Below are positions 23,494 to 32,254 of a DNA stretch of 64,000 nucleotides, in pieces. A model generated the notes under the pieces. That model did no database searches, was not told the origin of the DNA, and was given only the letters and a program-made list of their open reading frames with translations. The stretch's first letter is position 1. Each line of letters opens with the position of its first letter. This DNA comes from Ostreiculturibacter nitratireducens (GTDB taxonomy: Bacteria; Pseudomonadota; Alphaproteobacteria; Rhodobacterales; Rhodobacteraceae), in the NCBI RefSeq assembly GCF_032670585.1, contig NZ_JAVQHL010000002.1:1178001-1242000 (forward strand). Direction: 5' to 3'. The translations under genes and the position numbers were made by a program.

Positions 23494-23511
23494 AATGTTG
23501 GGGAGGATACG

Positions 23512-24105
23512 ATGGCCGATGAAGGAAAGCCGCTGCTGATCAAGCGATATGCGAGCAGGCGGCTCTACAACACCGAAACCAGCGACTACGTCACGCTCGA
23601 GGACATCGCCGCCTTCATCCGCGAAGGCCGGGACGTCCAGATCGTCGACCTCAAGACCGGCGATGACCTGACCCGGCAGTATCTCCTGCAGATCATTGCC
23701 GAGCATGAAAGCCGCGGCGAGAACGTGCTTCCCGTCGATGTCCTGACCGAACTCGTTCGCAGCTACGCAACCAGCGCGCAAAGCGTTGTGCCGCAGTTCC
23801 TCGCCGCGTCCTTCGAGATGCTGCGCGAGGGCCAGTCGAAGATGATGGAGAACCTGTCGAACTTCCCCAACCCGATGTCGGCCATGCCAGGCTTCGACGC
23901 GATGACGCGCCAGCAGCAGGCTTTCCTCAAGTCGATGATGTCTGGATGGGGCGGCTCTTCGGGTCCCGAGGGAGAAGCCGAGGAAACGGAGGAAGAACCC
24001 GCTCCGAAGGCGAAGCCCAAGGCCGCGGCGAAGGATCAGGAACTCGACGAGATCAAGAAGCAGCTCGAAGCGTTGCAGACGAAGCTGTCGAAGATGGGAA
24101 AGTGA
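23512..24105 (+). CDS. phaR: PHA synthesis repressor
   Basis: DNA- and polymer-binding repressor of 197 residues. The N-terminal PHB/PHA accumulation regulator domain (residues about 8-70) has LLIKRYASRRLYNTETSDYVTLEDIAAFI and DVQIVDLKTGDDLTRQYLLQII, followed by the second conserved block VDVLTELVRSYATSAQSVVPQFL. A Glu/Lys/Ala-rich linker and a C-terminal coiled-coil-like helix (QELDEIKKQLEALQTKLSK) end the protein. GGGGAGGA precedes the ATG. Candidate operators lie in its own promoter and those of phaP and phaC. Confidence 0.95.
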   Translation: MADEGKPLLIKRYASRRLYNTETSDYVTLEDIAAFIREGRDVQIVDLKTGDDLTRQYLLQIIAEHESRGENVLPVDVLTELVRSYATSAQSVVPQFLAASFEMLREGQSKMMENLSNFPNPMSAMPGFDAMTRQQQAFLKSMMSGWGGSSGPEGEAEETEEEPAPKAKPKAAAKDQELDEIKKQLEALQTKLSKMGK

Positions 24106-24116
24106 CCCGGGTTGCA

Positions 24117-24145
24117 CGCCGGCCCCGAAGGGCCGGCGTTTCATT
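24117..24145. terminator. Terminator after phaR
   Basis: CGCCGGCCC and GGGCCGGCG (24117-24138) form a nine-pair stem with a stable CGAA loop, followed by TTTCATT. It separates phaR from the convergent aminotransferase gene, whose stop codon lies at 24148. Confidence 0.85.
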
Positions 24146-24147
24146 CG

Positions 24148-25515
24148 TCACGCTACTTCGGTGAAGACCTTTTTCAGAGCCTTCTCGAGCGTCTCGAACA
24201 TCTCGTCGATCTGTGCTTCGGTCGTGATGAAGGGCGGGCAGAGGACGATCGCCTGGCCAAGAGGGCGGCAGATCAGCCCCAAGTCCGTGCAGGTGTTCGC
24301 GATACGCTCCGAGACGGACAGCTTGCTGTCGAAGGGCGTCTTGGTCTCCTTGTCCTGGACAGCTTCCAAAGCCCCCATCAGCCCGATGCCGCGCCATTCC
24401 CCGATATTCGGGTTCTCGGCCAGCCGCTTCATCCCGGCCTCGAAACGCGGCGCCAGCTTGCGGACATTCTCCGCCAGCCCCTCGTTCATCACCACGTCGA
24501 TGGCCTTCAGCGCGATGGCGCAGCCGACCGGGTGGCCTGAGGCCGTGAAGCCGTGCGGGAATTCCTCGATCGCCTCGGCGGCGGCCTGGACGCGGTCCGA
24601 AAGCTCGGGCCCGAGGATCACGGCGCCCATCGGGAAGAAGCCCGCCGTGAGGTTCTTCGATGAGATGATCGCATCCGGCATGAAGTCGTAGGTCTCACAG
24701 CCCCAGGTGTTCCCGGTCCTTCCGAAGCCACAGATGACCTCGTCCGAGATGATCGGGATGCCGTATTTCCTGAGAATCGGCACCACCGCCTGGAAATATC
24801 CCTTGGACGGCGTGATCACGCCGCCCGCACCCATGACCGGCTCGGCGAAGAAGCCCGCGATCGTGTCGGGGCCTTCCTTGATGATCGTGGCCTCCAGTTC
24901 GGCCGCCATGCGGTTCGTGAACTCGGCCTCGCTCTCGCCCTCCTTGCCGTTCCGCCAGTAGTGCGGGCAGGTGAGGTGGATGAAGCCGGGCAGCGGCAGC
25001 CCGAAGACCGAGTTGTAGGGCTTGCCGGTCATGGAGGCCGAGACTGCGGTCACCCCGTGGTAGGCGTTGACGCGGGTCAGGATCTTGCGGCGCTGCGGCT
25101 TGCCCTCGGCGGCGTGCAGGAACCATAGAATCTTCACCATCGTGTCGTTCGCTTCCGAGCCCGAGTTCGTGTAGAACACACGGCCCTTTTCGAACGGCGA
25201 AACCTCGACGAGCTTTTCCGACAGCATCACCGTCTGGTCGCTCATGCGGCCGAAGAAGGCGTGGTAGCCGGGGAAGCGCGCGTATTGCGCCTGCGCCGCC
25301 TCGATCAGCCCCTTGTGGTCGAAGCCCGCCACCATGTTCCACAGGCCGGAGTTCGCGTCGAAGTACTTGCGGCCATGCACGTCGAAGACATAGGGCCCCT
25401 CGCCATGCGTGAGCACTACGGCCCCGCGCTGATGGACCGATGGCAGGTCGGTGAACCCGTATAGAGAGGACCGGTCGGCCCGGCTTTCCCAGCTGTTCGG
25501 CGCGTCGTCGCGCAT
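24148..25515 (-). CDS. Class III aminotransferase, likely putrescine/omega-amine type
   Basis: PLP-dependent omega-aminotransferase of 455 residues. It has the N-terminal aromatic segment HGEGPYVFDVHGRKYFDANSGLWN, the phosphate-binding TNSGSEANDTMVKI, DEVICGFGRTGNTWG, and the PLP lysine in IISSKNLTAGFFPMGAV, then GFTASGHPVGCAIAL. Length and pattern resemble SpuC-like putrescine/diamine-pyruvate aminotransferases. It is the last gene in line with the gamma-glutamylation operon, separated from the oxidase gene by 161 bases. Substrate assignment rests on context. Confidence 0.88.
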   Translation of the reverse strand: MRDDAPNSWESRADRSSLYGFTDLPSVHQRGAVVLTHGEGPYVFDVHGRKYFDANSGLWNMVAGFDHKGLIEAAQAQYARFPGYHAFFGRMSDQTVMLSEKLVEVSPFEKGRVFYTNSGSEANDTMVKILWFLHAAEGKPQRRKILTRVNAYHGVTAVSASMTGKPYNSVFGLPLPGFIHLTCPHYWRNGKEGESEAEFTNRMAAELEATIIKEGPDTIAGFFAEPVMGAGGVITPSKGYFQAVVPILRKYGIPIISDEVICGFGRTGNTWGCETYDFMPDAIISSKNLTAGFFPMGAVILGPELSDRVQAAAEAIEEFPHGFTASGHPVGCAIALKAIDVVMNEGLAENVRKLAPRFEAGMKRLAENPNIGEWRGIGLMGALEAVQDKETKTPFDSKLSVSERIANTCTDLGLICRPLGQAIVLCPPFITTEAQIDEMFETLEKALKKVFTEVA

Positions 25516-25676
25516 GATGATCGTCCTTCTGGTGTGTCTCTTGCGCAAAGGCTAGCCGGGCGGCATGAGGCTTGCAATCGGGCGCTCACGGTTACGGCAG
25601 TTTGCCTGACGGGACCGGCATTTCGCCGTGACCCAAGGCCTTTCGTCGGCCATTCCGCCGCAGCCGTGCAGCGGTT

Positions 25677-26978
25677 TCAGATGCCGAGACGGTCCCGCAT
25701 CGAATACCAGCTCATCGCCAGCACGAGGAGCGGCCAGCGCAGACCCGCGCCCCCCGGGAACCGTCGCGCGGGAAGCCTCGCCATGAGGTCGAACCGCTCC
25801 GCCTGACCGGCAACCGCCTCGGCAAGGATCTTGCCCGCCATCGTCGCCATCGCGACCCCGTGCCCCGAATAGCCCGAGGCCGACAGCACGTTGGGCGCGA
25901 CCCGCGCGAAGTAGGGCATCCGGTTCACGGTGATCGCCAGCGTCCCGCCCCAGGCGTGGGTGATCCTGACGTCCCTGAGTCCGGGATAGACCTGAAGCAT
26001 CGGCTTGCGGACCGTCTTCACGATGTCCGGGAAGCGGTAGCCGTAGCTTTCTCCGCCACCGAACAGGAGCCGCCCGTCCTCGCTCAGGCGCCAGTAGTTG
26101 ACTACGAAGCGCGTGTCGGCGACGGCAACATTCTCGCGCAGGACTTCGGCTGCACGCGCGCCGAGGGGTTCGGTCGCGACGATGAAGTTGTTGATCGGCA
26201 TGACCCGCGAGGCGACCTGTCCGTCGAGCCCGCCCAGATATCCATTGCAGGCGAGGATGACGTGGTCGCATTCGACGCGGCCCTCGCCCGTCTGCACGAC
26301 CGCCTTGGAGCCTTTTTCGATGTGGTGCACATGCGCGCCCTCGTGGATGCGCACGCCAGCCGCGGCAGCCGCCTTGGCGAGCCCGATCGCGAAGTTCAGG
26401 GGATGGACATGCCCCGCGCCCCGGTCGATGTCGCCTCCGACATAGGCTTCCGACGGCAGGATCTCCCTGAGGCCGTCGCGGTCCAGTGGCTCCACCGCGT
26501 CATAGCTGTAGTCTCGCGCCAGCATCTCCGCATGGGCACGGGCATGGTCCACCTCGGCTTGCGTCCGGCAGGCATGGACGATCCCAGGGTGGAATGTCAG
26601 CGACATTCCATGCGCTGCGATCAGGTCCCGGACGAGCGCCTTGGCCTCTTCCGACAGGTCCCAAAGCGCCCGCGCCGCGTCGCGTCCGGCCATCCGCTCC
26701 AGCGCGTCCTGCTCCAGCCGCTGTCCTGACCCGACCTGCCCTCCGTTCCGTCCCGAGGCACCGAAACCGACCCGGTGCGCCTCCAGAAGTGCGACGTCGA
26801 ACCCGCGTTCCGCGAGATGCAGCGCCGCCGACAGCCCGGTGTAGCCCCCGCCAACGATGCAGACGTCGGCGCGCGTCGCACCCTTGAGCGGAGCGAACCG
26901 CTCGAACGGCGCCGCCGTCTCGGCATACCAGCTTTTCGGGTATTCCCCTCGCCGGTCGTTGGCGAAGAGAAGGTTCAT
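25677..26978 (-). CDS. FAD-dependent amine oxidoreductase, PuuB-like
   Basis: DadA/PuuB-type flavoprotein of 433 residues expected to oxidise a gamma-glutamylated amine to an aldehyde with release of ammonia. The FAD fingerprint is VCIVGGGYTGLSAALHLAERG, followed by FGASGRNGGQVGSGQR, which is typical of gamma-glutamylputrescine oxidase, and the C-terminal SGYSGHGVAMATMAGKILAE closes the FAD site. The start overlaps the stop of the glutamine synthetase-like gene by ATGA (26975-26978). The natural substrate is inferred from that coupling. Confidence 0.88.
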   Translation of the reverse strand: MNLLFANDRRGEYPKSWYAETAAPFERFAPLKGATRADVCIVGGGYTGLSAALHLAERGFDVALLEAHRVGFGASGRNGGQVGSGQRLEQDALERMAGRDAARALWDLSEEAKALVRDLIAAHGMSLTFHPGIVHACRTQAEVDHARAHAEMLARDYSYDAVEPLDRDGLREILPSEAYVGGDIDRGAGHVHPLNFAIGLAKAAAAAGVRIHEGAHVHHIEKGSKAVVQTGEGRVECDHVILACNGYLGGLDGQVASRVMPINNFIVATEPLGARAAEVLRENVAVADTRFVVNYWRLSEDGRLLFGGGESYGYRFPDIVKTVRKPMLQVYPGLRDVRITHAWGGTLAITVNRMPYFARVAPNVLSASGYSGHGVAMATMAGKILAEAVAGQAERFDLMARLPARRFPGGAGLRWPLLVLAMSWYSMRDRLGI

Positions 26979-28330
26979 ACGTTCAGCAGCAGATGCTCGC
27001 GTTCCCATGGGCTGATGACCTGCAGGAACTCCTTGTATTCATTGCGCTTCACCGACTCGTAGACTTTGCAGAAGTCATGCCCCAGCACGTCCCGGATCGC
27101 GTTGCTCTCGGTGAAGAGGTCGAGCGCGTCGCCGAGGTTGTAGGGCAGCTCGTCCTCGCTCATGTAGGCGTCGCCGAGGCATTCCGCGCGCGGCATCTGC
27201 TTTTCCTTGAGGCCGAGATAACCGCAGGCCAGCGACGCGGCGAGGCCGAGGTACGGGTTGCAGTCCATCCCCGCCAGCCGGTTCTCCAACCGGCGCGCGT
27301 GCGGGTCCGATATCGGCACCCTGAGGCCCGTCGTCCGGTTGTCGCGCCCCCATTCAAGATTGATCGGCGCGGCGAAGTCCGGGACGTAGCGGCGGTAGCT
27401 GTTCACGTAGGGCGCAAGCAGCGCGATCACGGCAGGCAGGTGGTTCTGCATCCCCGCGATGAAATGCATGAAGGCCGGCGTCTCCCCGCCCTTGTCATCG
27501 GAGAAGATGTTGTTCCCGGTCTCCACGTCCACGACCGAGTGGTGGATGTGCATCGCGCTTCCCGGCTCGCCCTCGATGGGCTTGGCCATGAAGGTCGCGA
27601 AGCAGTCGTGACGCAGCGCCGCCTCGCGGATCAGCCGCTTGAAGAAGAAGATCTCGTCGGCAAGGTGCACTGGGTTGCCGTGGTTCAGGTTGATCTCGAT
27701 CTGCCCCGCACCGCCTTCCTGAACGATCCCGTCGATCTCGAACCCCTGCGCTTCGGCGAAGTCGTAGATGTCGTCGATAACCTTGCCGTATTCGTCGACG
27801 GCCGACATCGAATAGGCCTGCTTCTGCGCGGCCCGGCGGCCTGAGCGGCCCATCGGCGGCTCGACCGGCATGTTCGGGTCGAGGTTGCGGGCAACGAGGA
27901 AGAACTCCATCTCCGGCGCGACGATCGGCGTCCAGCCCTCGGCATTGTAAAGCTCGATCACGCGTTTCAGGACGTTCCTGGGCGCGATCGGGACGGGGCG
28001 GCCCTGCTGATCCTTCACATCATGGATCACCTGCAGCGTCACGTCTGCCGTCCAGGGCGCGGCCGTGGCGGTGGAGAAATCCGGCGTCAGGATCATGTCG
28101 GGTTCGGTGAAGGCTCCGCCGGGATCGTCGGCCCATTCACCTGTGATGGTCTGCAGGAAGATCGAATTCGGCAGGAAGAAACGCTCTTGGCGACCGAATT
28201 TCGATGCAGGCATCGCCTTGCCGCGCGCCACGCCCGCAATATCGGAAACGATGCACTCTACTTCGTCGAGCCTCCTGCCCGCGATATAGCTGCGGGCCGC
28301 TTCGGGGAGCTGGTCGGTCCAGTCCGTCAT
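26975..28330 (-). CDS. Glutamine synthetase family ligase, PuuA-like (1)
   Basis: Type I glutamine synthetase fold of 451 residues, probably gamma-glutamyl-amine ligase rather than ammonia-assimilating GlnA. Metal and ATP residues are retained: APEMEFFLV, GGAGQIEINLNHG, SAMHIHHSV, NRTTGLRVP, and ENRLAGMDCNPYL. No adenylylation-site motif of true GlnA is visible, and the N-terminal VECIVSDIAGVARGKAMP is PuuA-like. Coupled to the oxidase by ATGA, and four bases after the amidotransferase stop. The acceptor amine (putrescine or another) is inference. Confidence 0.88.
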   Translation of the reverse strand: MTDWTDQLPEAARSYIAGRRLDEVECIVSDIAGVARGKAMPASKFGRQERFFLPNSIFLQTITGEWADDPGGAFTEPDMILTPDFSTATAAPWTADVTLQVIHDVKDQQGRPVPIAPRNVLKRVIELYNAEGWTPIVAPEMEFFLVARNLDPNMPVEPPMGRSGRRAAQKQAYSMSAVDEYGKVIDDIYDFAEAQGFEIDGIVQEGGAGQIEINLNHGNPVHLADEIFFFKRLIREAALRHDCFATFMAKPIEGEPGSAMHIHHSVVDVETGNNIFSDDKGGETPAFMHFIAGMQNHLPAVIALLAPYVNSYRRYVPDFAAPINLEWGRDNRTTGLRVPISDPHARRLENRLAGMDCNPYLGLAASLACGYLGLKEKQMPRAECLGDAYMSEDELPYNLGDALDLFTESNAIRDVLGHDFCKVYESVKRNEYKEFLQVISPWEREHLLLNV

Positions 28331-28333
28331 GGG

Positions 28334-29014
28334 TCACACTTTGCTTTGTTTAAAGAAATCCGCGATGCGATCCGCGATCGCGGCAGAGGAATTGGGCTGG
28401 CCGAGGCGTTCTTCCGCCTCGGCCAGAAGCGCGTCGGGGACGAGGCCCTTTCCGCGCGTCTTCATCAGCCCGTCGATGAAATCGTCAGAGAATTCAGGAT
28501 GCGCCTGCACGGTGTATGCGCGCTCGCCATAGACGAGCGCCGCGTTCTCGCAGAACGGATGCGTTGCGACGACCGACGCGCCCTCCGGCAGCGCGGTTAC
28601 CTGGTCGCGGTGCCAGGCGTTGAGCCTCACCGTCTCGCCGCCGAAATCGTAGTCCTGCGGGCCGACCGCCCATCCGCCTGCGAACCTTTCGACCTTGCCG
28701 CCGAGCGCCTTCGCGATGATCTGGTGGCCGAAGCAGATCCCCACGACCGGCACTGCTTCCGCATAGGCCTGCCGGATGAAATCCTCGAGCTTGGGGATGA
28801 AGTCGTGATCCTCGTAGGCGCCGTGGCGCGAGCCGGTGATGATCCAGCCGTCGGCGTCGCGGACGCCCTCGGGGAAGTCCATCGCCTCGACATGCCAGTT
28901 GCGGAAGTCGAAGCCCTTTCCGGAAAGAAGCCGCACGAACATGTCGGGATAGTCACCGGACTGGCCCCGAAGCGACTCGGGGGCCTGTCCCGTCTGCAGG
29001 ATACCGATAAGCAT
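28334..29014 (-). CDS. Class I glutamine amidotransferase
   Basis: GuaA/GATase1-type hydrolase of 226 residues with a Cys-His-Glu triad: nucleophile in GICFGHQII, His and Glu in TVQAHPEFS. It lies between two glutamine synthetase-like genes. In the E. coli putrescine pathway the gamma-glutamyl group is removed by PuuD, a related class I fold, so this protein may release gamma-aminobutyrate or a similar acid from its glutamyl adduct. It resembles GMP-synthase-like GATases more than PuuD in my reading, which leaves the role open. Confidence 0.87.
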   Translation of the reverse strand: MLIGILQTGQAPESLRGQSGDYPDMFVRLLSGKGFDFRNWHVEAMDFPEGVRDADGWIITGSRHGAYEDHDFIPKLEDFIRQAYAEAVPVVGICFGHQIIAKALGGKVERFAGGWAVGPQDYDFGGETVRLNAWHRDQVTALPEGASVVATHPFCENAALVYGERAYTVQAHPEFSDDFIDGLMKTRGKGLVPDALLAEAEERLGQPNSSAAIADRIADFFKQSKV

Positions 29015-29102
29015 GAAATGCTCTTTTTAAGGGTTTTGCCCAAGGTAATCGCCGCCACGCTGACCGGCAAGAGGGGCAGTGGCGGCTTCCGCAAGGGCAG
29101 CG

Positions 29103-30434
29103 TCAAACCGTGTCGAGGTAGAGCTCGATCTGCTGTTCCGGGGAAAGCTCGGACATGTAGTGGAGTTCCTGCCGCTTGGTCAGCACGTAGTTCGCGACAA
29201 GTTCCTTGGGGAAAATGTCCGCGATCTCCGGGCTTTTCTCGAAGGCCGCGACCGCGTCCTTCCAGGTCGTCGGCAACTGCGGAAGCTCCTGCGCATAGGC
29301 GTTGCCCGTGATCGGTGGGGGAGGAGCGATCTTCCCCTCGATCCCCTGCAGCGCCGCGCCGAGGATGGCGGCGAGCGAGAGATAGGGGTTCACGTCGCCG
29401 CCCGCGACGCGATGCTCGATCCGGCGCGCCACAGGGTTTCCGGAGGGAACGCGGATCGCCGACGTACGGTTCTCGTAGGCCCAGGCGATACCCGTCGGGG
29501 CGTGGGCGTCTGGAACCAGCCGGTCATAGCTGTTCGCGTGCGGCGCGAAGAGCAGCGTCGAGCCCGACAGGGCCTTGAGCAGCCCGCCGATCGCATGGTG
29601 CAGGACCTCTGTCCCTTCCGGCCCGCCGTTGTCGAAGACGTTGCGGCCCGAAGCGTCCAGGAGAGAAAAGTGCGTATGGAGCCCGTTCCCCGACCACGCC
29701 TCGTAAGGCTTGGCCATGAAGCTCGCGGCGAAGCCGTGGGTCCGCGCAAGCCCCTTCACCAGCATCTTGAAGAGCCAGGTATCGTCCGCTGCCTTGAGCG
29801 GATCGGACTGGTGCATCAGGTTGATCTCGAACTGCCCCGGACCCGCTTCCGAAATCGTGGTGTCGGCGGGAATGTCCATCTCCTCGCAGGCGTCGTAGAG
29901 CGCGGTGAAGAAGGCGTCGAAGGCGTCGAGCGCGCGCAGCGACAGTATCTCGCCCCCCGTCCGCCGTTTGCCCGAACGGGGCGACGGTGGGACTCGCGGG
30001 CGGTTCCCGGAATCGTCGATCAGGAAGAATTCGAGTTCCGTGGCCACGACCGGCGTGAGCCCCGCCGCCTTGTAGCGATCCGCAACGCGGGCCAGCGCCT
30101 GCCGGGGGTCGCCGTCGTAGGGGCGGCCGTCCTCGTGGAACATCCAGATCGGCAGAAGCGCGGTCGGCGCCTCGAGCCAGGGCATCGGCAGGAAGCCCCT
30201 CTCCGTCGGCATCAGGACGCCGTCCACGTCGCCGCTTTCGAAGACGAGCGGGCTGTCCTCGATGTCCTCGCCCCAGATGTCGAGGTTCAGGACCGAGAAC
30301 GGGAACCGCGTCCCGTCGGTCATGAGTTTCTGCGCGAAACGCGCCGGTACTCTCTTGCCACGGGCCACACCGTTCAGATCTGCCGCGGCCACGCGGATCG
30401 TGCGCACCTCGAGGTGCTCTCTCAGCCAGTCCAT
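29103..30434 (-). CDS. Glutamine synthetase family ligase, PuuA-like (2)
   Basis: Second paralogue, 443 residues, clearly diverged from the first. Active-site segments are present: VATELEFFLID, AGPGQFEINLMHQ, GNGLHTHFSLLD, NRTSAIRVPSGNP and EHRVAGGDVNPYL. The N-terminal IRVAAADLNGVARGKRVP is PuuA-like. Four bases downstream of the permease stop, so it directly follows the transporter genes. Two ligases in one operon suggest either two substrates or a heteromeric enzyme. Confidence 0.88.
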   Translation of the reverse strand: MDWLREHLEVRTIRVAAADLNGVARGKRVPARFAQKLMTDGTRFPFSVLNLDIWGEDIEDSPLVFESGDVDGVLMPTERGFLPMPWLEAPTALLPIWMFHEDGRPYDGDPRQALARVADRYKAAGLTPVVATELEFFLIDDSGNRPRVPPSPRSGKRRTGGEILSLRALDAFDAFFTALYDACEEMDIPADTTISEAGPGQFEINLMHQSDPLKAADDTWLFKMLVKGLARTHGFAASFMAKPYEAWSGNGLHTHFSLLDASGRNVFDNGGPEGTEVLHHAIGGLLKALSGSTLLFAPHANSYDRLVPDAHAPTGIAWAYENRTSAIRVPSGNPVARRIEHRVAGGDVNPYLSLAAILGAALQGIEGKIAPPPPITGNAYAQELPQLPTTWKDAVAAFEKSPEIADIFPKELVANYVLTKRQELHYMSELSPEQQIELYLDTV

Positions 30435-30438
30435 GATC

Positions 30439-31278
30439 TCACCTGATGATCTGCGGCCTGATCCTCAACCGGGTCCGGGTCTGTGCCGGTATGTGGCGGT
30501 TCAGCCGCCGGTTCGCCAATCCGAAGAGGCCGATGATGACGAGCGTCAGAAGAATGAAATAGAAGGCCACGATCGGATAGGGAATGAAGGGATTGAAGGT
30601 CTTGTCCGCAAAGTAGTTCGCATAGTAGAGCGCGTCGCCCCGCTGCTGCCAGGCCGGGAAGCCCGAGAAGAAGACGAGTGTCGTCGCGTGGAAGAGGAAG
30701 ATCGCCTCGTTCGTGTAGGCGGGCCAGCCAAGCCGCATCATCGTGGGCCAGACGATCCGCCGGAACCGCTTCCAGCCGCTCATTCCATAGGCGTCGGCAG
30801 CCTCTATGTCGCCCTTCGGGACAGAGCGCAGCGCGCCGTAGAAGATCTCGCCCGAATAGGCGGCCGTGTTGAGGATGAGGACGATGAGCGCCCCCGCCTG
30901 TGCCTTCGTGAGCCAGCTTGTCGCGACAGTTATCGTCGTGATGCCGAGCGGAATGTTGATGCCGGCCTTCGGCAGAAGCACGAAGGCTTCGTAGGCCAGG
31001 AAGAACTGGATGAACAGGGGCGAGCCGCGGAAGACGAAGACGAACCATTCCGCGGGCTTGCGGATGACGCGGTGCGGGCTGATCTTCGCCATCGCGACCG
31101 CGTTGGCGATGAAGAAGCCCAGAAGCAGCGCGAGCGTCCCGAAATAGATGTTCCAGATCAGCCCCGAGCCGATCAGCGTGAAATGCTCGCAGAGCGTGAA
31201 GCCCTCGCGCGGCAGTAGCCTTTCGCCGATCCCCAGGGACCGCAGGGCGTAGGACTGGATCGTCTCGACGCAGGTCAT
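30439..31278 (-). CDS. Amino-acid/amine ABC transporter permease, HisM-type
   Basis: Inner-membrane permease of 279 residues with about five helices and the EAA motif IEAADAYGMSGWKRFRRIVWPTM that contacts the ATPase. The segment EWFVFVFRGSPLFIQFFLAYEAF is the usual polar amino-acid permease signature. The ATG at 31278 overlaps the HisQ-type permease by ATGA; a longer in-frame reading would run over that gene and is rejected. Forms a heterodimer with the preceding permease. Confidence 0.93.
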   Translation of the reverse strand: MTCVETIQSYALRSLGIGERLLPREGFTLCEHFTLIGSGLIWNIYFGTLALLLGFFIANAVAMAKISPHRVIRKPAEWFVFVFRGSPLFIQFFLAYEAFVLLPKAGINIPLGITTITVATSWLTKAQAGALIVLILNTAAYSGEIFYGALRSVPKGDIEAADAYGMSGWKRFRRIVWPTMMRLGWPAYTNEAIFLFHATTLVFFSGFPAWQQRGDALYYANYFADKTFNPFIPYPIVAFYFILLTLVIIGLFGLANRRLNRHIPAQTRTRLRIRPQIIR

Positions 31279-32156
31279 CGGCCGGCCTTTCTCATCGCCT
31301 CTCCGGCAAGCGTCGCCTGCCCGTGCGACAGCCGCGCCGTGACGCGTGACAGCACGACTTCGGAGCCCTTGGTCATGCCGAGGTAGAAGAGGAGGAGGCC
31401 AACGAAGTACCAAACCCGCCAGTCCGGATGCGGATAGGCGTAGGCGGACGTCTTGGCGCCGCCCAGTTCCCGTGCCCAGTAGACGATGTCCTCGACCCCG
31501 AGGAGGAACAGCAGCGGTGTCGCCTTGATGAGGATCATCCACAGGTTCGACAGGCCCGGCAGCGCGTAGACCCACATTTGCGGCACGAGGACACGCCGAA
31601 ATATCTGGCGCGGCGTCATGCCGTAGGCCTCTGCCGTTTCAAGCTGCGCCTTCGGCACGGCGCGCATCGCGCCGTAAAGGACGTTCGCCGCGAAGGCGCC
31701 GAAGACGAGGCCGAAAGTGAACACGGCGAGCGAGAAGTTGTAGACCTCGTGCCAGACCTGAGGGCTCGTCGACAGCGGAAGCTTCGCCTCGGGGCAGACC
31801 ACGAAATCGGCCCCCCGGCGTATCGGTTCGGTCCACTCGGGGCATTTCACCTGGTGCCGGATCCATTCCAGCGATTGGTCGAGCGCGATGACGAAGAACA
31901 TGAAGAACGCGATATCCGGCACGCCGCGGACCATCGCGATGTAAGTTTTTCCGAGCCAGCGCAGGGCGGCGAACTGCGACCGGGCCGCCACCGCGCCGAA
32001 GAAGCCAAATGTCAGGGCCACCGGCGCGGTGATCGCCAGCAGGACGAGCACGACGACGAAGGACCAATAGAACAGGATGTGCTTGCCCGTGGTCAGGTAG
32101 CACAGGAGCCAGGCGAAACCTTCGAGGCTCGCGGGATCGGCGCAGCTGGAGAAAAT
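31275..32156 (-). CDS. Amino-acid/amine ABC transporter permease, HisQ-type, probable ATT start
   Basis: Permease with EAA motif ETAEAYGMTPRQIFRRVLVPQM and the family segment YIAMVRGVPDIAFFMFFVIALD. The first conventional start is the GTG at 32051 (258 residues), which falls inside the first membrane helix. The frame stays open upstream for 35 residues reading FSSCADPASLEGFAWLLCYL and TTGKHILFYWSF, in the style of homologues that begin MFS, and it reaches an ATT at 32156 preceded at good spacing by GGAGAG. No ATG, GTG or TTG lies between. I therefore place the start at the ATT (293 residues). Confidence 0.8.
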   Translation of the reverse strand: MFSSCADPASLEGFAWLLCYLTTGKHILFYWSFVVVLVLLAITAPVALTFGFFGAVAARSQFAALRWLGKTYIAMVRGVPDIAFFMFFVIALDQSLEWIRHQVKCPEWTEPIRRGADFVVCPEAKLPLSTSPQVWHEVYNFSLAVFTFGLVFGAFAANVLYGAMRAVPKAQLETAEAYGMTPRQIFRRVLVPQMWVYALPGLSNLWMILIKATPLLFLLGVEDIVYWARELGGAKTSAYAYPHPDWRVWYFVGLLLFYLGMTKGSEVVLSRVTARLSHGQATLAGEAMRKAGR

Positions 32157-32177
32157 GGCGGCTCTCCGGATCGGGGA

Positions 32178-32200
32178 GGGCCCGCGGATTTCGCGGGCCC
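32178..32200 (-). promoter_or_regulatory. Hairpin between binding-protein and permease genes
   Basis: GGGCCCGCG and CGCGGGCCC form a perfect nine-pair stem with a five-base loop, 55-77 bases after the binding-protein stop. No T-run follows, so it probably stabilises the upstream mRNA and lowers permease output, as in many ABC operons where the binding protein is needed in excess. Confidence 0.7.
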
Positions 32201-32254
32201 GTTCGTTTCAGATTGGCAGGGGGTGCGCAGCGCGCGCCCCCGTGCCTCCGACGG

